NCBI RefSeq assembly: GCF_000422205.1
Contig: NZ_ATHV01000064.1
Span: 124,001 to 188,000, forward strand
Length of the DNA: 64,000 nt
Direction of reading: 5' to 3'
Origin: Desulfovibrio sp. X2
Lineage (GTDB): Bacteria > Desulfobacterota > Desulfovibrionia > Desulfovibrionales > Desulfovibrionaceae
Positions 46,181 through 54,113 of the stretch are shown here, one piece after another. The notes beneath the pieces were generated by a model. That model saw only the letters and a list, made by a program, of their open reading frames with translations, had not been told where the DNA came from and ran no database searches. Every line of letters starts with the position of its first letter. The first letter of the stretch is position 1. The position numbers and the translations under genes are program-made.

Positions 46181-46651
46181 CTACTTCCCCCGCTTGTCCT
46201 TCAACCCCTCGTCGACCATCAGCTGCTCGGCGTCGTCGAAGTCGCCGGCCTGGGCGAAGGTCGCCGCGACCATCATGTCTTCCATGCGCTTGCGGTAGGC
46301 GTTCTTGATGCTGAAGACCAGGGCGTCGATGTCCACGGGCTTCTTGTGGTACTCGAAGGCGCCGATGCGCGTGGCCTCCTCCTTGTCCTTGTCCGTGCCG
46401 TGGCCGGTGAGGATGATGACCTGGATGTTCGGCCGGTCGCGCTTCACGCGGCGCAGGACCTCCATGCCGTCGATGCCGGGCATGCGCAGGTCGAGGACGA
46501 TGACGTCGGGCGGCTCCTTGTCCAGGAAGGCCAGGGCCTCCTCGCCGGAAAGGGCCACGTTCGAGCCGAGATCGCGGATCTGCAGGCGCTCGGCCAGGGT
46601 CCTCACGAAGTTCTCTTCGTCGTCCACGAGCAAGAGCTTGATCTTCTTCAT
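46181..46651 (-). CDS. Single-domain response regulator with helical tail
   Basis: This 156-residue protein starts behind AAAGGAG. A complete receiver (VDDEE, phosphoacceptor in VLDLRMPG, Lys in HKKPVD) fills 1-118, followed by a ~35-residue helical tail rich in Asp/Glu and Met. No DNA-binding or enzymatic output, so it probably acts as a phosphate shuttle or by protein contact. Confidence 0.9.
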   Translation of the reverse strand: MKKIKLLLVDDEENFVRTLAERLQIRDLGSNVALSGEEALAFLDKEPPDVIVLDLRMPGIDGMEVLRRVKRDRPNIQVIILTGHGTDKDKEEATRIGAFEYHKKPVDIDALVFSIKNAYRKRMEDMMVAATFAQAGDFDDAEQLMVDEGLKDKRGK

Positions 46652-46693
46652 ATGCCACTCCTTTTCAGTTGACGTCCGACCCGGCGGCGCGGC

Positions 46694-47341
46694 TCAGGCG
46701 CAGGGAAAGCAGACCCTGGCCGAGGCGCTCGTCTCGGGCTCGAACGTTATGTCCTTCTCGGTGCAGGCGAGCAGGGAAGCGGCCCAGCCGTCCCCGCCGT
46801 CCTCTCCCTTGGCCGGTGCGAAGCGGATGAAGCCCCGTCCACCCTCGGAAGAAATGCTCAGGCGCACGACGGCGCCGCCGGGCAGGTGCTCGAGGCAGCA
46901 GTCCAGCGCCCGCAGGATGGGCCCGGCAAGGCAGGAGGGCGGCACAGAGGCGCGCAGCCCGCGCGCTCCGGCGTCCTCCAGGACGAAGGAGATCTTCTTG
47001 CCCCGGGCCTTGCGCCGCACCATCGTGAGGAGCAGGCGCAGCAGCGGCGCGGGCTCCACGGTCCGGCACATGGCCTCGGCGCCGAAACGCTTGAGCGCCT
47101 CGGCGAGGTCGCTGCCCAGTCCCACCTGCTCCTGCACCACGCGGCAGACGTCCTTCAGGCGGGCGCGCCTGGCCTCGGGCAGGGAGGCCTCGAGGCCGAG
47201 CAGGTCGTCCATGAGCCCCGAGTTCTCCTTGATCACGGCCAGGGCGTTCAGCATGTCGTGCATGGCCATGGCGATCAGGCGGCCCATGAGGGCCTCGCCG
47301 TCGGCCGGGGCAGGGTCGTTTCCGGTGTAGCGTTCCGTCAT
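46694..47341 (-). CDS. Histidine kinase-like protein lacking clear ATP-binding motifs
   Basis: This 215-residue protein starts at ATG 47341. A DHp-like helix with MAMHDMLNALAVIKE (H28) resembles a phosphorylatable HisKA site. The C-terminal half (about 110-200) has the length and secondary-structure feel of an ATPase domain but no recognizable N-box, DxGxG or GxGLGL. It may be a phosphotransfer protein or a non-catalytic partner of the neighbouring kinase. It follows the receiver gene by 4 bp. Confidence 0.7.
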   Translation of the reverse strand: MTERYTGNDPAPADGEALMGRLIAMAMHDMLNALAVIKENSGLMDDLLGLEASLPEARRARLKDVCRVVQEQVGLGSDLAEALKRFGAEAMCRTVEPAPLLRLLLTMVRRKARGKKISFVLEDAGARGLRASVPPSCLAGPILRALDCCLEHLPGGAVVRLSISSEGGRGFIRFAPAKGEDGGDGWAASLLACTEKDITFEPETSASARVCFPCA

Positions 47342-47345
47342 CGCC

Positions 47346-47738
47346 CTACCCGCCCTTGCCCGCCTTCTCCATGGCCTCGGCGATCTTGCCGAGCAGCGCG
47401 TCAATGGAGAGCGGTTTCATCATGTAGTCGAAGGCCCCCTGGCGCATGCCCTCCATGCCGTCCTTGGTCGAGCCGTGGCCGGTGAGCAGGATGACCTGGA
47501 TTTCCGGATGGCGGACCTTCACGGCGCGCAGCACGTCGAGCCCCTTCATGCCCGGCATGAGCACGTCCAGGACCACGACGTCGGGCGGCTCCTCCTCGAC
47601 CAGGCGGAGCGCCTCCTCCCCGTCCAGGGCCACGCGCGGGGAGAGCCCCCGCAGGGTCAGGCGCTCGGCCAGGGTGCCGATGAAATCCTCCTCGTCGTCC
47701 ACGAGGAGTATCTTCCAGTTTTCCTTTGGCTGGCTCAT
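47346..47738 (-). CDS. Single-domain response regulator
   Basis: This 130-residue receiver-only protein has VDDEEDF, the phosphoacceptor in VVLDVLMPG and Lys in MMKPLS. It overlaps the upstream kinase stop by 4 bp (ATGA), so it is very likely the direct partner of that membrane kinase. Confidence 0.93.
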   Translation of the reverse strand: MSQPKENWKILLVDDEEDFIGTLAERLTLRGLSPRVALDGEEALRLVEEEPPDVVVLDVLMPGMKGLDVLRAVKVRHPEIQVILLTGHGSTKDGMEGMRQGAFDYMMKPLSIDALLGKIAEAMEKAGKGG

Positions 47739-49462
47739 ATGCGCGCTCCCTCGGGCGGGGTCTTGGGCAGGAAGAGGGTGAAGGTCGTGCCCTGTCCGAC
47801 CTTGGAGAGCACGGAGATGTCCCCGCCCAGGCGCTTGACGATCCCGTAGGTGATCGACAGGCCGAGCCCCGTGCCGGAGCCCTTCTTGGTGGTGAAGAAG
47901 GGCTCGAAGATGTGGCGCTGCGTCTCCTCGGACATGCCGCAGCCGTCGTCCTTGATGGACACGCCCACGGTCTCGATGTCCTTCTCCCAGGTGGTCACGG
48001 AGATGGCCCCGCCCTCGTTGACCGCGGCGAAGGCGTTGTTCAGGATGTTCAGGAAGACCTGCTGCAGCTGGCCGCGGTCCGAGGCGATGTGCGGCAGGTT
48101 CTCGCCCAGGTGCAGCCCCAGGACCACGTTGCGGTAGCTCGCCTCGCGCTCGAGGAAGCTCGCGGTCTCGCGAATGATCTCGTTGACGTCCAGCGTCTCG
48201 ATGGCCACGTCCATCTGCCGCGCGAAGCCGAGCATGCGGTGGGTGATGGTCCGGCAGCGGCCCACGGCCTTGATGATCGCGTCGATGAGGCCGAGGAAGC
48301 GCTCGCGGTCCGGATAGTCCTTGCGCATGGCCAGGATGTCCTGCATGAGCCCGGCCTTCTCGTTGATGATCGCCAGCGGGTTGTTGACCTCATGGGCCAC
48401 GCCCGCGGCCAGGCGGCCGATGGAGGACAGCTTCTGGGAGTGCTCCACCTGGCGGAAGGCCAGCTCACGGCGCTCGTCGCTCTCGCGCAGCCGCTCCACG
48501 AGGCTCGCGGTGATGCGGTAGGCCACGGCCAGGATGAGGATCACGCCGATGACGAAGACCACGGCCATGTCCGTGCGCAGCGAATGCCAGGTGCGCATGA
48601 TGTCGCTCCTCGGCTTCACGACCATGAGCACGTAGTCCGTGTCCGGGATGTAGACGTAGGCCAGGAAGAGGCTGCGGCCCGAGGGGTCGGTCATGGTGCG
48701 CACCGTGGGCTCGAGGCTTTGCGGCGGCATGTCGAAGGGCAGCGGGTCCAGGACCTTGCCGTAGAACTTGGAGACCGTCTGCAGGACGCCCGAGCGGTTG
48801 ACCAGGAAGGCGTCGGCCTCGGGCTCGAGCCCCATGGAGGCGATCAGGCGGTCGAACTGGCCGGTGTCGATGGTCGCGCGCAGCACCCAGGAGGTGCCGT
48901 CGTCCGCGAGATGCTGCACGGCCACGATGAAGTGCGGAAACTTGCGGAAGCCGAGGAAGATGTCGCTTATGTAGCGGCCCTTGAACTGGACCTCGTTGAA
49001 CCAGGGCTGGTCAGTGTAGTCGCGGCCCTTCAGGCTGTACGGCCCGGCATAGGTCACCTGCACGCCGCCCGAGCCGATCAGTCCGAGGTCCACGAAGCCC
49101 TCGAACTTGTCCTTCATGACCTGGAAGATGCGGTTCAGGTTGCGGTCGTTCGCAAGGTCCTGGAAGGAATAGGCCGCCGCGATGAAGCTGACCGTGGAGG
49201 TGCGCTCGGCCAGGAAGAGCTCGAAGGAGTTCTTGGTCTTGTTGAGCATGGCGCGCAGCGGCGCCTGCACCTCGCGGTCGAGCGTGGCGTGGTACTGCTG
49301 CAGGTTGATCATGGTCATGGCCAGCAGCGGGACCACGGAGACCACGACCATGAGCAGCACGATCCTGCGCCTGAGAACGCCGTAGCGGGTGGGGGAGACC
49401 ACGGCGTCCACTTCGCCCGCAAGCGCCCTGCCGCCCTGAGGTGCCTTGATTTCCTGCGTCAC
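47735..49462 (-). CDS. Membrane histidine kinase with periplasmic Cache-like sensor
   Basis: GTG start overlapping the previous stop; 575 residues. TM1 near 33-52 and TM2 near 300-325 bracket a periplasmic double-Cache-type domain (DYTDQPWFNEV, YVYIPDTDYVLMVV). The cytoplasm has HisKA with H357 (GVAHEVNNP) and an ATPase domain with LNNAFAAV, DDGCGM and GSGTGLGLS. It senses an extracytoplasmic small molecule, plausibly a sulfur oxyanion given the adjacent permease (inference). Confidence 0.92.
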   Translation of the reverse strand: MTQEIKAPQGGRALAGEVDAVVSPTRYGVLRRRIVLLMVVVSVVPLLAMTMINLQQYHATLDREVQAPLRAMLNKTKNSFELFLAERTSTVSFIAAAYSFQDLANDRNLNRIFQVMKDKFEGFVDLGLIGSGGVQVTYAGPYSLKGRDYTDQPWFNEVQFKGRYISDIFLGFRKFPHFIVAVQHLADDGTSWVLRATIDTGQFDRLIASMGLEPEADAFLVNRSGVLQTVSKFYGKVLDPLPFDMPPQSLEPTVRTMTDPSGRSLFLAYVYIPDTDYVLMVVKPRSDIMRTWHSLRTDMAVVFVIGVILILAVAYRITASLVERLRESDERRELAFRQVEHSQKLSSIGRLAAGVAHEVNNPLAIINEKAGLMQDILAMRKDYPDRERFLGLIDAIIKAVGRCRTITHRMLGFARQMDVAIETLDVNEIIRETASFLEREASYRNVVLGLHLGENLPHIASDRGQLQQVFLNILNNAFAAVNEGGAISVTTWEKDIETVGVSIKDDGCGMSEETQRHIFEPFFTTKKGSGTGLGLSITYGIVKRLGGDISVLSKVGQGTTFTLFLPKTPPEGARI

Positions 49463-49812
49463 GACGCATCCCCCCTCGCGTAGAGGATGTCCCCGGGGGC
49501 GAGCTCACCGGCGAAAAGCCTCGCGAGCACGGCCTCCACGGGCCCCATGACCTGGTCAATGACCTCCACCCGCTTCCAGCGCAGGTAGTGGTAGTATTCT
49601 TCCTCTATTCCGTTGACCACGACAAGCCCGACCTCGTGGCGCAGGATGAAGTCGCACAGGCCGTCGGCCGAGGCGTGGTCCAGGAGCACGGTGTCGCGTC
49701 CCCTCTCCTCGCCGTCGTCGCCGCGGCGCAGCAGGAGGAGCTCCAGGGCCTGGTCGAAGCGCGGGGCCACGGCGTCGCCGAGCAGCGGAACGAGCACGTT
49801 GTTCCTAGCCAT
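49459..49812 (-). CDS. NifX/NifB-like (dinitrogenase cofactor-type) small protein
   Basis: This 117-residue protein begins NVLVPLLGDAVAPRFDQAL, close to the start of NifX/NifB C-terminal-type domains. A central HEVGLVVVNGIEEEYYHYL follows. These alpha/beta domains bind metal-cluster precursors or act as regulatory binding units. No Cys or His cluster is visible, so a metal role is uncertain. It overlaps genes on both sides, inside the operon between the AAA+ protein and the membrane kinase. Confidence 0.7.
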   Translation of the reverse strand: MARNNVLVPLLGDAVAPRFDQALELLLLRRGDDGEERGRDTVLLDHASADGLCDFILRHEVGLVVVNGIEEEYYHYLRWKRVEVIDQVMGPVEAVLARLFAGELAPGDILYARGDAS

Positions 49813-51088
49813 TGCGCCGTCCCTCGCGGGGTTCAGCCTGGCCGCGCGGCCTGCGCCGGGCGATCTCGGCCTGCTCGAGGACGTGCATGGGCAGGTGCGC
49901 GGGCAGGATGCGGGATTCCTGGCAGACCATGACCGCGTACTCGACCACGTTCTTCAGCTCGCGCACGTTGCCGGGCCAGGGATAGGCCACGAGCACGCGC
50001 AGGGCCTTGGGGGAAAATCCGGCCACGTTCTTGTGGAAGACTCCGGCGTATGTCTCCAGGAAATGCTGCAGCAGGTACTCCACGTCACCCTCGCGCTCGC
50101 GAAGCGCGGGCAGGTGCAGGCGCACAGCGGCCAGGCGGTGCAGGAGATCCTGGCGCAGCCTTCCCTCGCGCACCAGCTCCTCGGGCACGCGGTGCGTGGC
50201 GGCCAGCAGGCGCACGTCCACGCGCACGGGCGACTGCGCGCCCACGGGAGTGATCAGCTTCTCGTCCAGGAGGCGCAGAAGCTTCGCCTGCTGGGCCACG
50301 GGCAGGTCGGCCAGCTCGGCCACGTAGATCGTGCCGCCCGAGGCGGCCTGGATGCGGCCCACGGAGTCGGACTCGGCCCAGGGAAAGGCCCCCTTGCAGT
50401 GGCCGAAGAGTTCGGAGTCGAGCAGCTCCTCGGGCATGGGGCTCGTGTTCAGCCGCACGAAGGCCTCGCGCGCCCGGGCCGAGTGGGCATGCAGCGCCTC
50501 GGCGGCCAGGTCCTTGCCCGTGCCCGTCTCGCCGGTGATGAGCACCGGGGCCTCGCTCTGGGCGATGACCGGCAGCACGTCGAAGATGCGCTCCATCTCG
50601 CGGGAGCGCCCGAGCAGACGGCCGCCGCCGTGGCCCGCGGCCGAGGCCAGGCTCTTCTCCAGGTCCTTGACCCGGCCGAGGTCCTCGATGAGGAGGAGAC
50701 GCAGGCCCTTCCCCCCGCCCAGGCACAGCGAGGTGATGCCCACGGGCAGACGCCTGCGGGAGGCTGTCAGCACGTCGCTCTCGCGGCGCATCACGGATGC
50801 TTCGCCATGCACGGGGCAGTCGCGGCCGCACAGCCCGCTGCGCACCACCTGGGCGCAGGGGAGCCCTTCCGCCCGTTCGCGGGAGAGGCCGCACAGGGCT
50901 TCCATGCGCTTGTTCAGGAAGCGCACGCGGTGCTCGGCGTCCACGACCATGAGGGCGTGGGGGAAGAGGTCGAAGGCCTCGAGCAGGACCGGTCCGCTCA
51001 AAACCTCCGCAAGGTCGCCGTGGACCCCGGAAAGGGAGGCGCTCTCCGGGACGTTTCCGGCGACACTTCCTGCGATTCGCGTGGACAT
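49805..51088 (-). CDS. PAS - AAA+ protein resembling a sigma54 activator but with altered motifs
   Basis: This 427-residue protein starts behind GGAGGAG. A PAS domain (about 35-130) contains Cys in PCAQVVRSGLCGRDCPV. The AAA+ domain has a good Walker A (GETGTGKD, 186-193), but Walker B reads IYVAE (Ala257 instead of Asp), and the GAFTGA loop used to contact sigma54 reads GAFPWA (233-238). The C-terminus ends in a basic tail with no Fis-type helix-turn-helix. It is therefore unlikely to activate sigma54 directly; it may be a regulator or decoy of the true activator. Confidence 0.82.
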   Translation of the reverse strand: MSTRIAGSVAGNVPESASLSGVHGDLAEVLSGPVLLEAFDLFPHALMVVDAEHRVRFLNKRMEALCGLSRERAEGLPCAQVVRSGLCGRDCPVHGEASVMRRESDVLTASRRRLPVGITSLCLGGGKGLRLLLIEDLGRVKDLEKSLASAAGHGGGRLLGRSREMERIFDVLPVIAQSEAPVLITGETGTGKDLAAEALHAHSARAREAFVRLNTSPMPEELLDSELFGHCKGAFPWAESDSVGRIQAASGGTIYVAELADLPVAQQAKLLRLLDEKLITPVGAQSPVRVDVRLLAATHRVPEELVREGRLRQDLLHRLAAVRLHLPALREREGDVEYLLQHFLETYAGVFHKNVAGFSPKALRVLVAYPWPGNVRELKNVVEYAVMVCQESRILPAHLPMHVLEQAEIARRRPRGQAEPREGRRNG

Positions 51089-51182
51089 GGCGTCTTCTCC
51101 TCCACCTTCGGCAGCAGGGACGATTCGGACGCCGCCCGGCGTTCCGCCCTCTCGGGGACGGACCGGACGGGACCCTTTCCGC

Positions 51183-51593
51183 CTAGTGGCCCCCGCCGCT
51201 GACGATGCCCGAGGCGGCCAGCAGCAGGACCAGGACCTCGGCCGCGGCGATGGCCGCGAACACGGGCTGCTTCTGCTTCAGGTAGGCCGGAATGAGCGGC
51301 ACGAAACATATGATGGTCATGCCCGCGAGGATGGCGATGCCGACGAAGTTCAGGAAGTCGCCCGAGCCGACGAGGCTGACCCAGCCCCAGCCCTGGGGCA
51401 CCTGCCCGACCTCGAGGTAGTTGTGCACCGGCGTGCGCCAGAGCTTGATCAGCTCCTCCAGCGGCACGTGGGGCGCGAGGATGCCGAAGACGTAGACGAG
51501 ATAGGTCACGAGCATGATGGCCAAAGAGGCCCAGGCTCCGTAGAAGAGCATGTTGGCGTACTTGATCTGCTCGGGCGAAGTCTTGGAAGACAT
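51183..51593 (-). CDS. Small integral membrane protein of the permease operon
   Basis: This 136-residue protein starts behind AAGGAG. Four hydrophobic segments (ASLAIMLVTYLVYVFGIL, LNFVGIAILAGMTIICFVPLI, VFAAIAAAEVLVLLLAA) are seen. It lies 60 bp after the TauE-type gene and may be its accessory subunit; no named family is certain. Confidence 0.75.
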   Translation of the reverse strand: MSSKTSPEQIKYANMLFYGAWASLAIMLVTYLVYVFGILAPHVPLEELIKLWRTPVHNYLEVGQVPQGWGWVSLVGSGDFLNFVGIAILAGMTIICFVPLIPAYLKQKQPVFAAIAAAEVLVLLLAASGIVSGGGH

Positions 51594-51653
51594 GGCGTTC
51601 TCCTTAGCGCGTGCGCGAATCGTTTCGTTCTGGAACACTGCCGACTGCGACAG

Positions 51654-52649
51654 CTAGATGCCGAGCCCCTTGAGGAAGGCCTTGCCGCCGGCCAGCAGCA
51701 GCACGCCGATGACCATGTAGCGGATGAACTTGGGCTTGGCCTTGGCCAGCAGGCGCACGCCGACGAAGGAGCCGAGCATCAGGCCGATGATCGAGGGAAT
51801 GGCCATCAGCGGGATGACGCAGCCGTTGTTCAGGTAGACCCAGGCGGCCGAGGTGTCGGTGATGGAGAGCAGGAACTTGGAGGTGCCCACGGCGACCTTG
51901 AGCGGCGCGCCCATGAGCAGATTGAGCACGGGCACGTTGGCCCAGCCGGCGCCCAGGCCGAACATGCCGGCCATGATGCCGATGATGATGAAGAGCAGGA
52001 GGCCCGGCAGGGTGCGATGGGTCTTCCACTCGATGTCCTCGCCCGTGCCCTCGTCGCGGTAGAAGCCGTTCATGCCGAGCGCGAGGCCCACGGCATCCTG
52101 CGTGGTGACCACGGGGCGCGTGACGTTCTTGGAGAGCAGCAGCAGGCCGCAGATGAAGAGGATGGTGCCGCCCAGGCAGAGCTGGACCACGTTGGTGGGC
52201 AGGGCCAGGCCCATGAAGGCGCCGACGATGGCGCAGGCCGAGGCGATGAGGGCCACGGGCAGGGCCAGGCGCAGGCTGGCGAGATTTCGCCGCAAGAGGC
52301 CCGGACCGGCGGCCAGGGCTCCGGCCAGCGCGACCAGGAGGCCGGCGCCGCGCACGTAGTCCAGGTGGAAGGGGAAGAAGCCGCTGACGAGCGGCACGTA
52401 GAGCACGCCGCCTCCCACGCCCGCGAGCACGGCGATGATGCCGAGCACGAAGCAGAAGACGGAGAGCACCGCGGGCCAGAACCACCAGGGCTTAAGCGCG
52501 ATGGCCTGTTCCGTGGCGGCCTGGGCCGCCTGCCCGGCCGCGTCGGTGGAGGCGTGGGCCAGGTGGGGAAGGAAGACCGCCAGGGCCGCCACACCCAGAA
52601 GCATGGCGGCGACAGTCGCCGTTGTTGCCGATCCGCTCGTCAGTTTCAT
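51654..52649 (-). CDS. TauE/SafE-family permease (sulfite/sulfonate exporter type)
   Basis: This 331-residue protein starts behind GAGGGAG. About eight to nine hydrophobic segments carry the TauE/SafE double signature GVGGGVLYVPLV and GLGAGWANVPVLN. The N-terminus has an added hydrophobic segment and a small periplasmic Ala-rich stretch. The family moves sulfite, sulfoacetate, thiosulfate or organosulfonates across the inner membrane. It heads the nine-gene leftward operon under the predicted sigma54 promoter. Confidence 0.9.
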   Translation of the reverse strand: MKLTSGSATTATVAAMLLGVAALAVFLPHLAHASTDAAGQAAQAATEQAIALKPWWFWPAVLSVFCFVLGIIAVLAGVGGGVLYVPLVSGFFPFHLDYVRGAGLLVALAGALAAGPGLLRRNLASLRLALPVALIASACAIVGAFMGLALPTNVVQLCLGGTILFICGLLLLSKNVTRPVVTTQDAVGLALGMNGFYRDEGTGEDIEWKTHRTLPGLLLFIIIGIMAGMFGLGAGWANVPVLNLLMGAPLKVAVGTSKFLLSITDTSAAWVYLNNGCVIPLMAIPSIIGLMLGSFVGVRLLAKAKPKFIRYMVIGVLLLAGGKAFLKGLGI

Positions 52650-52770
52650 TGCAGTCGCACTCCCTCAAGAAGATGTTTAGTCGGTTCCGCGGCCCTGCCG
52701 TGAGCCGCCCCTCCCGTGTGCGCGGCCCCCGGCTGCGGTGGCCGGTGTTCGCCTTGTTCCAATAAGAACA

Positions 52771-52787
52771 AACAAAACCCGTACCAA
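52771..52787 (-). promoter_or_regulatory. Sigma54 (-24/-12) promoter of the permease operon
   Basis: On the minus strand TTGGTACGGGTTTTGTT matches the sigma54 consensus with two C-to-T changes, both at variable cytosines; the -24 GG and -12 TTG are kept. Predicted start near 52760, giving a ~110-base leader to the permease gene. Confidence 0.75.
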
Positions 52788-52800
52788 CATAAACTCTGCT

Positions 52801-52813
52801 GAAATAATTGATG
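52801..52813 (-). promoter_or_regulatory. IHF-like site between upstream activator sites and sigma54 promoter
   Basis: On the minus strand CATCAATTATTTC keeps the ATCAA-N4-TT core of the IHF consensus but differs at both end bases. It lies in an unusually AT-rich stretch between the palindromes and the -24/-12 box, where bending would bring the activator to sigma54. Confidence 0.45.
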
Positions 52814-52838
52814 TTTCTAAAACAGATCAAAATGGTTA

Positions 52839-52856
52839 GCGGCAAATTATTGCCGC
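52839..52856. promoter_or_regulatory. Palindrome 1, candidate upstream activator site
   Basis: Perfect 7-bp arms GCGGCAA-ATTA-TTGCCGC. Centred about 87 bp upstream of the predicted sigma54 start. Confidence 0.75.
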
Positions 52857-52860
52857 TGAT

Positions 52861-52876
52861 CGGCAAATTCTTGCCG
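52861..52876. promoter_or_regulatory. Palindrome 2, candidate upstream activator site and self-repression operator
   Basis: CGGCAA-ATTC-TTGCCG, centred 21 bp (two helical turns) from palindrome 1 and about 108 bp upstream of the sigma54 start. Its right arm is the -35 box of the activator's own promoter. Confidence 0.75.
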
Positions 52877-52899
52877 CGTACCGCGAGTCATGCTAGATT
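52871..52899 (+). promoter_or_regulatory. Sigma70 promoter of the sigma54-activator gene
   Basis: TTGCCG (within palindrome 2), a 17-bp spacer and TAGATT, 135 bp before the start codon. Binding at palindrome 2 would block RNA polymerase, giving negative self-control. Confidence 0.6.
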
Positions 52900-53033
52900 C
52901 GGTAACAACGCACGGATGAACCCCTCCCCGGAGGGCAGCCCGACGAGTCCTTGAAATCGCCCGCGCGGCCGCGAGGAATGCGGCCAAACGGCCTCAAGGC
53001 GGGCGAAAGGCGCATCCGGCAAAGGATCTGCCC

Positions 53034-54074
53034 ATGACCACCCTGATGCGTGATCACAAGGACCGCAGCGGCAAAAATTTGCCGCTCGACTTGGACGACG
53101 ACGCCCTCTCCGACCTGCTGCCGGGCGGCACGTCATTCCTCTTCAGGTCCGTGAACATGCGGGCGCTTCGCCGCGTGGCCGCCCAGGTGGCGGCCTCGGA
53201 CGCGCCGGTGCTCATCGTCGGCGAGTCCGGCACCGGCAAGGAGCTCTTCGCCCGGCTCATCCACACCCTGTCCGGCAGGCGCAACAAGCCGTACGTGCCG
53301 GTCAACTGCGGCGTGCTCAAGGGCGAGCTCTTCGCGGACAAGTTCTTCGGCCACGAGCCCGGGGCCTTCACCGGCGCCAACCGGCTGCAGAAGGGCAGCT
53401 TCGAGCTGGCCGAGGACGGCACCCTCTTTCTCGACGAGGTGGGCGAGATCCCGCCACAGAACCAGGTGGACTTCCTGCGCGTGCTCGAGGAGAAGCGCTT
53501 CAAGCGGCTGGGCGGCGAGAAGGACATCGCATTCCGCGCGCGCATCGTGGCGGCGACGAACCGCCGCCTGCAGGACATGGTGCGCGACGGCACGTTCCGC
53601 GCGGACCTCTTCTACCGCCTGAACGTCATCCCCATCTCCGTGCCACCCCTGCGCGAACGGCGCGAGGAGATCGCGCCGCTCGCCGAGCATTTCATGGAGG
53701 TCTTCGGCCACCGCTACCACAAGAAGGATCTGATCCTGTCCGAGGACACCAAGAAGGTCCTCTACAACTACTCCTGGCCGGGCAACGTGCGCGAGCTCAA
53801 GAACCTCATCGAGCGCATCGTGCTCATGGCCGAGAGCGGGGTCGTGCGGCCCACGGACCTGCCGCTCGAGATGGACATGGAGGTCGCGGCCTCGGCCCTG
53901 GCCGACGGCCCGGCCAGCCTCTCCCTGGATGCAGCGGTCAAGGAGGCCGAGATAAGAGCCATCCGCCGCGCCTTCAAGGCCGCCGGGGGCAACAAGACCG
54001 AGACCGCGCGGCTGTTGCAGATCAGCCCGCGCACCCTGCGCCACAAGGTCAGCGCGTACGGGCTGAGGCTTTAG
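53034..54074 (+). CDS. Sigma54-dependent transcriptional activator without sensory domain
   Basis: This 346-residue protein has a ~35-residue N-terminal extension, then a complete AAA+ domain: Walker A GESGTGKE (63-70), GAFTGA (111-116), Walker B LFLDEVGEIP and arginine fingers in FRADLFYRL. A Fis-type helix-turn-helix closes the C-terminus (NKTETARLLQISPRTLRHKV). No receiver or PAS domain, so activity must be set by other proteins, as with PspF. It is divergent from the permease operon, which has matching upstream sites. Confidence 0.93.
   Translation: MTTLMRDHKDRSGKNLPLDLDDDALSDLLPGGTSFLFRSVNMRALRRVAAQVAASDAPVLIVGESGTGKELFARLIHTLSGRRNKPYVPVNCGVLKGELFADKFFGHEPGAFTGANRLQKGSFELAEDGTLFLDEVGEIPPQNQVDFLRVLEEKRFKRLGGEKDIAFRARIVAATNRRLQDMVRDGTFRADLFYRLNVIPISVPPLRERREEIAPLAEHFMEVFGHRYHKKDLILSEDTKKVLYNYSWPGNVRELKNLIERIVLMAESGVVRPTDLPLEMDMEVAASALADGPASLSLDAAVKEAEIRAIRRAFKAAGGNKTETARLLQISPRTLRHKVSAYGLRL
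53068..53085. promoter_or_regulatory. Palindrome 3, intragenic operator-like copy
   Basis: GCGGCAA-AAAT-TTGCCGC, with outer A/T pairs extending the symmetry to 20 bp, inside codons 12-17 of the activator gene and 208 bp from palindrome 2, close to a whole number of helical turns. Confidence 0.7.
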
Positions 54075-54113
54075 CGACGCCCGGCGACGGCCGGGAACGG
54101 AGGGAGGGGGGAG

